From Schlesneria sp. (lineage in GTDB: Bacteria > Planctomycetota > Planctomycetia > Planctomycetales > Planctomycetaceae): a DNA stretch of 17,413 bases. Numbering within the stretch: position 1 is the first letter of the stretch; every line of letters begins with the position of its first letter. The stretch lies in assembly GCA_025353525.1 (NCBI GenBank), contig JANXOO010000770.1, positions 1 through 17,413 of the forward strand, given 5' to 3'. The position numbers and the translations under genes were made by a program. The notes under the pieces are model-generated. The model was not told the origin of the DNA and made no database searches. It saw only the letters and a program-made list of their open reading frames with translations. Below, one piece after another: positions 1 to 8,826 of this stretch.

Positions 1-480
1 GGCGGTTACGTGTCGCGCAAGCACGCCATGCTTAAAATGCTTCAGGACCACGCTGCGATTCGCGATCTTTCGAGCAGGAACGGCACCTCACTCAACGGTC
101 GAAGAATTGATCAGGAAGAGGTGCTGAACGAAGGCGACGAGATTCAGATCGGTGATTACACGCTGAAGATTTGCCTTGCCATCGGAAGTGCCATTCGACA
201 TCTCGGAGATCCGGGTTCCTCGACCCAATCGAACCCGCTTACGCCAAACGTCGATCCATCGGCCCCCCCACAATGGCCGCCAATGACACCCGCACAAACT
301 CGCGTGTTTGACGGATTTGTCGCAGGTCTCTCTGAGAAGGAAGTCGCTTCGAAACTGAATCTTAGCATCCACACAGTTCACACGCATTCGAAGGCAATCT
401 ACAAGGCGTTCGAGATTTCGTCTCGAGCAGAACTTCTGAGTCGTTGGGCGGCCTTGTCACGGAATGACGATCCCGATTAG
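1..480 (+). CDS. FHA domain / LuxR-type HTH regulator, 5' truncated
   Basis: The reading frame is open from base 1 and ends with TAG at 478-480, giving 159 visible residues; the true start lies upstream of the window. A GTG at 10 is in frame, but it falls inside the FHA core and is not a credible start. Residues 1 to about 60 carry the second half of a forkhead-associated domain: the GGYVSRKHA block, then DLSSRNGTSLNG, then the GDEIQIGDYTL strand. These are the classic phosphothreonine-binding loops. A Pro-rich linker (about 65-95) leads to a C-terminal LuxR/GerE helix-turn-helix (about 95-150) with the typical LSEKEVASKLNLSIHTVHTH pattern. The family logic is that FHA binds a phosphothreonine partner and the HTH binds DNA. 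This suggests a transcription factor responding to a Ser/Thr kinase; the partner and target genes are not visible. There is no receiver domain in the visible part, although one could lie upstream. Confidence 0.88.
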   Translation, partial: GGYVSRKHAMLKMLQDHAAIRDLSSRNGTSLNGRRIDQEEVLNEGDEIQIGDYTLKICLAIGSAIRHLGDPGSSTQSNPLTPNVDPSAPPQWPPMTPAQTRVFDGFVAGLSEKEVASKLNLSIHTVHTHSKAIYKAFEISSRAELLSRWAALSRNDDPD

Positions 481-887
481 CGGGCACTAAGGAAAATGTT
501 CAAGCCGCCAGACCGTTCAGGCAGAAACATGGCGTTGGAAAAATCGCCAGGTCGTGAGACTTGCCACTTCCACTTCCAACTCAAGATCAGTGACCTGATC
601 TGCTTTCGTTCATCGTGGCGATTGCCGATTGACGAATTGAAGCTTGTCCCGCTAAAAGAGGTTTTGAAAGCCTTTTGGCTGTTGTCTGTTGTTCACACAA
701 TGGCGGAATCTCGTGCTCGACCGGGATTTGTCGCCTTCAACCTGAAAGGCGACCGGCAAGAAAGGGAATTCCACTTGTTGAAAAAGGGGGGACAGGCACC
801 AGGAAGACCCCCGGCGCGCCGGGGTCCCCGTTTTTCAGCAGGCCTGTTTGCCACTGCCGGTCGCCTGTAATAAAGAAATACTGCGTC
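481..887. other. Intergenic gap before glnS
   Basis: This 407-nt gap separates the FHA-HTH gene from glnS. Open frames across it have poor, arginine-rich translations and run straight through the palindromic element, so none is called as a gene. The first 260 nt show nothing I can name. The last 140 nt hold the imperfect inverted repeat listed separately, which ends only 21 nt before the glnS start codon, so glnS transcription signals must lie within or very close to it. No convincing -35/-10 pair was found. Confidence 0.6.
747..866. repeat. ~120-nt imperfect palindrome (MITE/REP-like)
   Basis: The outer arms AGGCGACCGGCA (747-758) and TGCCGGTCGCCT (855-866) are perfect 12-bp inverted repeats. 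Inside them, TTGAAAAAGGGGGGAC-type sequence (about 777-792) pairs imperfectly with the complement of GTCCCCGTTTTTCAGCA (about 824-840). At the centre is a perfect 16-bp palindrome, CCCCGGCGCGCCGGGG (809-824). The whole can fold into a long interrupted hairpin. It contains no transposase. The likeliest identity is a non-autonomous mobile or REP-like intergenic repeat; no second copy lies in this window, so mobility is inference. Confidence 0.6.
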
Positions 888-2588
<1,701 letters not shown>

Positions 2589-2643
2589 CGCCGATCAGGA
2601 TTGGACCAGGAAGCGGGACAACTCTGGCTGTACAAAGTGGCTC

Positions 2644-2672
2644 ATTTTCCGCATATTTTCGTGCGGGAAAAT
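2644..2672 (+). terminator. Stem-loop downstream of glnS, possible terminator
   Basis: ATTTTCCGCA (2644-2653) pairs with TGCGGGAAAAT (2662-2672), with one bulged G and an 8-nt loop, 55 nt after the glnS stop. There is no clean T tract directly after the stem, so a Rho-independent function is uncertain. Confidence 0.3.
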
Positions 2673-2789
2673 CCTTTGCGGAGTTTTGCCAAAAGAATCA
2701 CGATTTTGCCGAATCGGCGGATTGCAACCCTCATTGGCTTCTTTTTCCCGACGTCCTTTTGCGAAAGCCGTTTCGACAGTGTCGACGCG

Positions 2790-2817
2790 TTGACAGGCTG
2801 TGCCCGCGGCCTAGAAT
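2790..2817 (+). promoter_or_regulatory. Sigma70-like promoter for the GT2 gene
   Basis: A perfect -35 TTGACA (2790-2795) is separated by 16 nt from a -10 TAGAAT (2812-2817, five of six consensus bases). Transcription would start near 2824, giving a ~57-nt leader that ends with GGGAG (2869-2873), 7 nt before ATG 2881. In the leader, GCAGGGA (2831-2837) is complementary to TCCCTGC (2884-2890) in codons 2-4, so folding over the start codon is possible. The remainder of the 2589-2880 gap shows nothing else I can name apart from the stem-loop after glnS. Confidence 0.65.
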
Positions 2818-2880
2818 GATGGTCCGTCGTGCAGGGATGCCGCCCCGGAGGAATAGACGCTTACAGGTGGGAGTCCCTCA

Positions 2881-3666
2881 ATGTCCCTGCGAATTTTGAC
2901 CGCGTTGCCAGTCTTCAATGAAGAGAGTCACGTCATTGACGTGATTGCAGAAGTCCGCAAGTTCAGCAAAGAAATCCTCGTCATCGATGACGGTTCGAGT
3001 GACAAGACTCCGGAATTGTTGAAGTCACTCCGCGATATTCATGTCCTGAGACACCAGCAGAATCAGGGTTACGGTGCCGCCTTGCGATCGGCATTCACGT
3101 ACGCGCTTGCCGGTCAATACGATGTTCTTGTGACGATCGACTGCGATGGACAACACCAGCCGGCGTTAATACCGGAAATGGCTGCGGCTGTATTCGATCA
3201 TGAAGACCGGCCCGCTGATATTGTTTCGGGTAGTCGGTATCTGAAAGTCTTTCCGGGTGCGAGTGAGCCTCCGTTCGAACGACGCCGAATCAACATGCAG
3301 ATTACGGAATGGCTGAACCACCAGTTTCGGCTGGGATTGACCGATTCGTTTTGCGGATTCAAAGCCTATCGCGTCGATTCGCTCGCGCGATTGCGGATTA
3401 CAGAATTGGGGTATGCGATGCCCTTGCAACTGTGGGTTCAGGCTGCCGCTCAGAAAATGAAGATCGTCGAATTCCCTGTGCCGCTGGTCTATCTTGAAGA
3501 AGAACGATCGTTTGGAGGCTCACTGGATGTTGCCGCCAGACGGCTGGCTTATTACCAGGAAGTTCTGGATCGCGAAATGGCATCAATGCACCTGACGCAA
3601 ACAAAAAAGTGCGAATCGACCCCGGCTTCCGGACATCGTCCGTTGGCTTGCTGTGCAAGAGAGTGA
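2881..3666 (+). CDS. GT2 glycosyltransferase, dolichol-phosphate mannosyltransferase-like
   Basis: This 261-aa GT-A-fold protein begins directly in the catalytic domain: ALPVFNEE (8-15), VIDDGSSD (34-41) and the metal/nucleotide-binding DCDGQHQ motif (D87 and D89) in the conserved TIDCDGQH context. The GSRY and DSFCGFKAYR blocks that follow are typical of DPM1/polyprenyl-phosphate sugar transferases. No membrane helices follow the catalytic domain, so it resembles the soluble single-domain DPM1 type rather than GtrB-like enzymes. The inferred role is transfer of a sugar from a nucleotide sugar to a polyprenyl phosphate at the inner membrane, for glycan or glycoprotein assembly; sugar specificity cannot be read from the sequence. 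It has its own promoter and is convergent with the M24-like gene, 39 nt apart. The last ~20 residues look unstructured. Confidence 0.9.
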   Translation: MSLRILTALPVFNEESHVIDVIAEVRKFSKEILVIDDGSSDKTPELLKSLRDIHVLRHQQNQGYGAALRSAFTYALAGQYDVLVTIDCDGQHQPALIPEMAAAVFDHEDRPADIVSGSRYLKVFPGASEPPFERRRINMQITEWLNHQFRLGLTDSFCGFKAYRVDSLARLRITELGYAMPLQLWVQAAAQKMKIVEFPVPLVYLEEERSFGGSLDVAARRLAYYQEVLDREMASMHLTQTKKCESTPASGHRPLACCARE

Positions 3667-3673
3667 AAAATGA

Positions 3674-3697
3674 AGACCGGCTAAAGCCTGAACTCCA
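3674..3697 (+). repeat. Dispersed 24-nt repeat, copy A
   Basis: The core GGCTAAAGCCTGAACTCCA (3679-3697), preceded by AGAC and one variable base, recurs exactly at 11529-11552 and on the opposite strand at 11435-11458. It begins with a small hairpin (GGCT-AA-AGCC). This copy fills most of the 39-nt gap between two convergent genes, where it could serve as a processing or termination signal in either direction (inference). Confidence 0.8.
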
Positions 3698-3705
3698 ACT
3701 GATTG

Positions 3706-4869
3706 TTACGAATTGACGACCAGGATGGCAGGGATGTCGATGTTGACTCCCTTGACGCTGATGGGGACGGTGGGCCAGTCGCCGGGTCGGGTCACCACTT
3801 CAGCCCCTTCTGCTGTGACGATAACGGTGTCTCCCATAAGTGCGGGGCCGACCGAGGGGTGCCAGAAGAGCGGAATTCCTGGCGTCAGCCGGAACTCGCT
3901 GTTTGGCATTAGCGGCACCGAACCGAATTCGTATTCTACAATATCTGCCTGATCAGCCTGCTGCCACTCTGATGCTGAGCCGGTCTTTTCGTACAGACGT
4001 CGGACCCGGTTCCAGACTTCAAACAGTTCCCATTCGGGCTGGGAAAAGAACATTCCTGTGGCAGCAATCAGTGCCGCAGGTTCGAATGCCGCCAGCAGAT
4101 CGACGGGTGGAGTCCCAATCGATACCGTTCGCGCTGCCCCCACAAAAAGGCCCTGATATCGCCCTGCAACGGATATTGTGCAGTAACGCTGGACGATCGA
4201 TTGATCGAACGTCCAATACCGGAACCGTCGGCCACGACCGTCACCCAGAATCTGGATTCGTTCAGGAATGACTCCCTGCTTCAACAGCCGATGCGAAACT
4301 TCGCCCGCGATTTCCGCTTCGGTTCGTCCGCGACCAAGTCCCCGCGCTGTCGCTTCGATGGCGTGTGTGACAAGTCGACCCGCTGTGCGCACCTGTTCAA
4401 TGTCATGACCGCTCAGCGGAAGCCGCATCCCGAGCAACATCAAGCTGACATCGTCGGTGCCGTTTGCACCAGTGTCACTTGCCACACGTCGACCGCGACA
4501 AAGGTCGCCAATCATGACCGATCGCGGCTCGAACCAGGGTCGTTCTTTCAATTGAAAACCGAGACCCGGAACATCGGTTTCAAAGAATCGGGCGGTGTCG
4601 GCGTTACTGCAAACGACGACTCGGGCTTCGGGAGTTACGAACAGCGAACCGGTCGGGCCTGTATTGCCTCCGCGCTGATTTTGTCCACCGCATGTCAACC
4701 ACGCGTAATTTGATGGCTGTTGCAACAGCAACGCACAATAATCTTCGCGGTCGAGAAACTCTTTGATCAACGCATGACGCCGATCAATCTCGGCCATACG
4801 ACCCAGGTCGAACGTCGCGAATTCGGCAGAAGAAAGCGGATCGGAGAGGTCGACCGTCGTCAGGCCCAT
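3706..4869 (-). CDS. Creatinase/M24-fold protein lacking metal ligands
   Basis: This is a 387-aa cytoplasmic protein with the two-domain layout of Xaa-Pro peptidases and creatinase: an N-terminal creatinase-like domain (about 25-155) and a pita-bread domain (about 157-360). Family landmarks align without gaps: TISVAGRYQGLFVGAARTV (231-249) matches the canonical V-D-x-G-x-x-Y-x-G-x-x-x-D-x-T-R-T block, GIPLFWHP (331-338) matches G-M-x-x-x-x-E-P, and GDTVIVT (346-352) matches E-D-T-V-x-V-T. At each aligned ligand the acid is gone: D to S233, D to G244, E to H337, E to G346. The histidine-bearing GHGxG segment is absent. It is therefore probably not a metallopeptidase; a binding or scaffolding role, as in the Spt16 pseudo-peptidase domain, or a different metal-free reaction is possible. 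ATG 4869 is preceded by GAGG at suitable spacing. The start is divergent from the 172-aa gene. Confidence 0.82.
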   Translation of the reverse strand: MGLTTVDLSDPLSSAEFATFDLGRMAEIDRRHALIKEFLDREDYCALLLQQPSNYAWLTCGGQNQRGGNTGPTGSLFVTPEARVVVCSNADTARFFETDVPGLGFQLKERPWFEPRSVMIGDLCRGRRVASDTGANGTDDVSLMLLGMRLPLSGHDIEQVRTAGRLVTHAIEATARGLGRGRTEAEIAGEVSHRLLKQGVIPERIQILGDGRGRRFRYWTFDQSIVQRYCTISVAGRYQGLFVGAARTVSIGTPPVDLLAAFEPAALIAATGMFFSQPEWELFEVWNRVRRLYEKTGSASEWQQADQADIVEYEFGSVPLMPNSEFRLTPGIPLFWHPSVGPALMGDTVIVTAEGAEVVTRPGDWPTVPISVKGVNIDIPAILVVNS

Positions 4870-4984
4870 GCGTTGCCTCGCATTCCGTTCAAATTGTTAC
4901 CGTCGACACACCGCTCAGCCCGGTCAATCGGTCATTTTCAGACGTGAAAACAACCAGGCACCATCGATCACTGCGACCGGACAC

Positions 4985-4993
4985 AGTATACCA
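4985..4993 (-). promoter_or_regulatory. Possible extended -10 element for the M24-like gene
   Basis: On the minus strand the sequence reads TGGTATACT, a TGn-extended -10 with five of six consensus bases, about 116 nt upstream of the M24-like start in the divergent gap. No good -35 accompanies it. Confidence 0.28.
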
Positions 4994-5083
4994 TTGGGAT
5001 GGGTGCCGTCGGCTACTGTGCGAACAATCAAAAGACGGGATGTCACAAGTTGGGGCCCGAGCGGCGGGAAGGCAGTTATATCG

Positions 5084-5602
5084 ATGTCTCGAAATGAGTC
5101 CGGCGATGACGACATCATGCGTGACGCCGTTTCGCTGGTACGGCGAATTGAATGCCGAAGTGCCGTGAACGCAAGAGCGATCGTTGCCGGATTCAATTCG
5201 GGCGGATGGCTGTTCGTTTATTCGGGCGAAGACCCAATGTACCGATTTGACTCAAAACATCGATTGCGTCGTGCGTTCGTAGATGGCTTGCTTTATCGCA
5301 CGGAAGGTCAGACGCTTGCGCAAATTCAGCGTCAACGCTATTCCGATGTTCATCAAACCGGCTCGACACGGGAAACGACGTTACTCCGCCGGGACCTGTC
5401 AACGAGCGAACTGGAAGTGTTTCGGTTGCGGATGATGCGAGACATCGCGGAATGCATTTCTGGCATTCGCACCGGCGAGTTCATCAAGCGACTGCCAGTC
5501 GACGATTTAATCGTTGTTGACGACATCGTGAACGGGTTACGGGCTGTCCTCGACAGCCAGGAATTTCTTGCACCGGCGATCGTTCGCAGGGCGAGAACAT
5601 GA
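5084..5602 (+). CDS. Conserved-looking protein of unknown function (172 aa)
   Basis: I do not recognise this family. ATG 5084 (MSRNESGDDD) was chosen because upstream codons of the same frame give a low-complexity translation unlike the rest; a GGGAAGG purine run lies somewhat far upstream. The protein has an acidic N-terminus and a hydrophobic strand pattern around RAIVAGFNSGGWLFVYSGED (31-50). A charged, arginine-rich middle follows (RFDSKHRLRRAFVDGLLYR, about 54-72), and then a likely helical C-terminal half with an acidic hydrophobic patch at 139-156. There is no signal peptide, no membrane helix and no cysteine cluster. It is probably a small cytoplasmic alpha/beta protein. It is divergent from the M24-like gene and convergent with the aminotransferase gene. 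Codon use resembles the neighbouring genes, which supports a real gene. Confidence 0.7.
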   Translation: MSRNESGDDDIMRDAVSLVRRIECRSAVNARAIVAGFNSGGWLFVYSGEDPMYRFDSKHRLRRAFVDGLLYRTEGQTLAQIQRQRYSDVHQTGSTRETTLLRRDLSTSELEVFRLRMMRDIAECISGIRTGEFIKRLPVDDLIVVDDIVNGLRAVLDSQEFLAPAIVRRART

Positions 5603-5628
5603 CCGGGTCGGATCGTCCGATCCAGGTT

Positions 5629-5670
5629 GAGCGACAGGATTCGAGCGACAGGATTCGAGCAACAGGGGTC
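5629..5670. repeat. Three tandem 14-bp units
   Basis: GAGCGACAGGATTC occurs twice exactly (5629-5642 and 5643-5656), followed by a diverged third unit, GAGCAACAGGGGTC (5657-5670). The array lies in the 89-nt gap between two convergent genes. Confidence 0.85.
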
Positions 5671-5688
5671 GACTTATACCCGTCGACC
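5667..5688. terminator. Stem-loop between convergent genes
   Basis: GGTCGAC (5667-5673) and GTCGACC (5682-5688) form a perfect 7-bp stem with an 8-nt loop. It overlaps the third tandem unit and ends 3 nt before the aminotransferase stop codon. It could act as a bidirectional terminator, but no T tract follows on either strand. Confidence 0.35.
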
Positions 5689-5691
5689 ACA

Positions 5692-6876
<1,185 letters not shown>

Positions 6877-6949
6877 CTGCGATTCCTTTCGCATCCGGCA
6901 AACAATGGTGATTTTCGAGGTGCAATCCGCACAGTGAAAAGTGTCTCTG

Positions 6950-6978
6950 AATCTAGGTCGGAGACCAGACTGCGTCAA
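6950..6978 (-). promoter_or_regulatory. Sigma70-like promoter for the aminotransferase
   Basis: On the minus strand, TTGACG (complement of 6973-6978) and TAGATT (complement of 6950-6955) are separated by exactly 17 nt, matching five and four of six consensus bases. The predicted start near 6943 gives a ~67-nt leader. It shows that the aminotransferase need not be co-transcribed with the barrel protein gene upstream. Confidence 0.55.
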
Positions 6979-6993
6979 TACGAACGGGCAACA

Positions 6994-8424
6994 TCAGTAG
7001 CGAAAATCGAATCCGAACGACATTCCCTGCAGGATCGATTCAGAAAACTGGCGTTTGAGCTGGAAATCTGACTGCCCGGCCGCGTTCTGGTTGTAAATGA
7101 TGTCGTTAAAACTGCGATTCAATTGACCGGCGTAAAGAAAGTTGTAGGAAATGTACGTTGAAACATTCTTCGAGAGTGCGATATTTCCGTAGAACTTCGC
7201 GTCAAACAGGGGACTGAATGTCGCTCCGTTCGAAGTGAGGTTTTGAGCACGGTCGGTCGTTCCAAAAACTTTCGAAGTATCGAGCGACGACTGCCATGTG
7301 TTGATCGCGAACATGATTTTCGGCTCGACCCCGATGGCGAATCGCGAGTGCACCAATTCCGCTCTCAGGCCCAGTTGCGGGCCGAACAGGTTGTTATTGG
7401 CACTGGAGTTGATCGTCCTTCCGATCACGTCGTTTGTCAACGGATTGAGCGCATTTGGCACGTTGTACTGGCCGAACTGAAGCAGTTTATCGCGATAATT
7501 GAAGTAGCGAAGTCCGTACGAAGGGTGCAGTTGGAAAATCGAGTTGGGGTCACTCGTTTCAGAGACATAGTTGACTTCCGAACCCCACGTCGATGTCGAC
7601 AGTGTGGCCCGGTAGCTGACATCGTAATCAATGGCTGGCGAGGTCGCCGTCAGGTTAGAAGGGACGCCGTTCACGAAGACTGGCTGAGTGTAGAATTGGG
7701 CAGTTCGTCCGTTAACGGCAGGATTACCATCCGCACCGACGTTTCCGCCAATCAGGACCGCCGGGTTAGGAGTCACGGCTGTCTGGATGAAATCCGAAGC
7801 GTTGATCGAGCCGGCATTTTTTGAGAATACGAACGAACTGATTTCAATCTGACCGGCGGGCAGAGGGATCCCGAACGTTCCGCGAAATCCGTTCAGGCTG
7901 TTGATCGAAATCTCATCCAGCGTCGGTGCATTTGAAATACCTGTCGCGCCGTTGACTGATCGGCTGAACATGACCCCTTGCGAGACTTGCTGATTGATGG
8001 GTTCGCCGAGAAGCTGCACGTGAGGCACACCGTTCAACGGCTGCTGACCCAGCAATTTGCCTCCCGGTCCGGATGCTCGCCACAACATGTACTCGCCGCG
8101 AAACCACGAACGTCGAATCGTTTCCGTCAGGATTTTGCCAAGTGGTGTATCTTCATAGACGAAACCGGAATCGTCCGGCAATTCTTCAAATACCGTACGC
8201 GGCGTTGGTCCCGGAGGGCCACCAACGGGAGCCCGCTGGAAGCTGTAAGGCGCGCCGTGGTATTCGCCCAGGCCTTCGTGTTCCTGAAATGGTTGAAATT
8301 GCTGGAAACCCGCAGGTTGCACTCCGTATCCTGGAGGCGGACCCATTGGGTTCTGAGCCTGAATTGGTGAGCATACCAACGCAGTCAGCAATGTAAGCAA
8401 ACCGAATGGAATCCGTCCGGTCAT
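6994..8424 (-). CDS. BBP7 family outer-membrane beta-barrel protein
   Basis: This 476-aa exported protein has a signal peptide (1-23, hydrophobic core FGLLTLLTALVCS, cleavage likely after IQA) and then a Pro/Gln/Gly-rich segment (about 25-85). A predicted barrel begins near WFRGEYMLWRASG (about 109-121), the conserved opening of planctomycete BBP7 (beta-barrel porin 7) proteins. Later hallmarks are GLRYFNYRDKLLQFG and NNLFGPQLGLRAE, followed by alternating aromatic/polar strands to a C-terminal FDFRY. A terminal aromatic residue is typical of outer-membrane barrels. The role is presumably as a pore or structural protein of the outer membrane; the substrate is unknown. The start ATG 8424 has AGGGA six nt upstream. 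A strong leader hairpin lies 38 nt before the start. Confidence 0.85.
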   Translation of the reverse strand: MTGRIPFGLLTLLTALVCSPIQAQNPMGPPPGYGVQPAGFQQFQPFQEHEGLGEYHGAPYSFQRAPVGGPPGPTPRTVFEELPDDSGFVYEDTPLGKILTETIRRSWFRGEYMLWRASGPGGKLLGQQPLNGVPHVQLLGEPINQQVSQGVMFSRSVNGATGISNAPTLDEISINSLNGFRGTFGIPLPAGQIEISSFVFSKNAGSINASDFIQTAVTPNPAVLIGGNVGADGNPAVNGRTAQFYTQPVFVNGVPSNLTATSPAIDYDVSYRATLSTSTWGSEVNYVSETSDPNSIFQLHPSYGLRYFNYRDKLLQFGQYNVPNALNPLTNDVIGRTINSSANNNLFGPQLGLRAELVHSRFAIGVEPKIMFAINTWQSSLDTSKVFGTTDRAQNLTSNGATFSPLFDAKFYGNIALSKNVSTYISYNFLYAGQLNRSFNDIIYNQNAAGQSDFQLKRQFSESILQGMSFGFDFRY

Positions 8425-8826
8425 GATGGTTCCCTGACAAGTGTAGCCCGATGGGTCTTCAGTGCGTCAGGTCCCTGCCGTCAAGGACTCGACGCACCGA
8501 CACTAACGGCTATGCCAGCAGTATCGGTTGTAACGATTGCTCAACTTCTGGAAAAACTTTGCCGTTTGGATAAAATATGACGAAGATTCCGAATTTGAGG
8601 ATGTCTTCGCAGGCGGCTTTTGGCAAAACTTGCCGGAACTCCTCTTTTCATACAATTGCGAATCTGTTAGAGACTGACGCTGCTGACAGATCAGACACTG
8701 TCGGACTGCGTCGCTTCTTGCCTTTTTCTTCGTGCATCAGGGAGAGGTCACACATATGTCTTTGTCAGCAAATGAACTGCGGAGTGCAGTTTGGAAGTTC
8801 TCGGGGGCATTTGGGAAAGGATTCCC
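8425..8826. other. Divergent intergenic region
   Basis: This 402-nt gap lies between the divergent barrel-protein and DUF11 genes and must hold both promoters. I see a leader hairpin for the barrel gene (8462-8497) but no confident -35/-10 pair for either gene. A short open frame at 8577-8996 overlaps the DUF11 gene and has an unstructured, Cys/Arg-rich translation, so it is not called. Confidence 0.5.
8462..8497 (-). promoter_or_regulatory. Leader stem-loop upstream of the BBP7 gene
   Basis: GTGCGTC (8462-8468) pairs with GACGCAC (8491-8497). After one A/C mismatch and a G-T wobble, the stem continues with GTCC/GGAC (8471-8474 with 8485-8488) around a 10-nt loop. It ends 37 nt before the barrel-protein start codon, so it is probably in the 5' leader and could affect mRNA stability or translation. 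Confidence 0.4.

Noticed and set aside
496..870. Small open frame before glnS (124 aa)
   Set aside because: Its C-terminal part is a translation of the palindromic repeat, and there is no ribosome-binding site or recognisable domain.
848..873. TTGCCA/TAATAA as a glnS promoter
   Set aside because: The spacing is only 14 nt and the start would leave almost no leader; not strong enough to call.
675..887. N-terminal extension of GlnRS (71 extra residues)
   Set aside because: The extension translates the palindromic repeat, while ATG 888 gives the usual family length and places HIGH and MSKRK at their expected positions.
5629..5670. Tandem repeat as a CRISPR array or iteron origin
   Set aside because: The units are 14 bp, directly adjacent without spacers, only three in number, and lie between ordinary convergent genes with no cas or replication genes.
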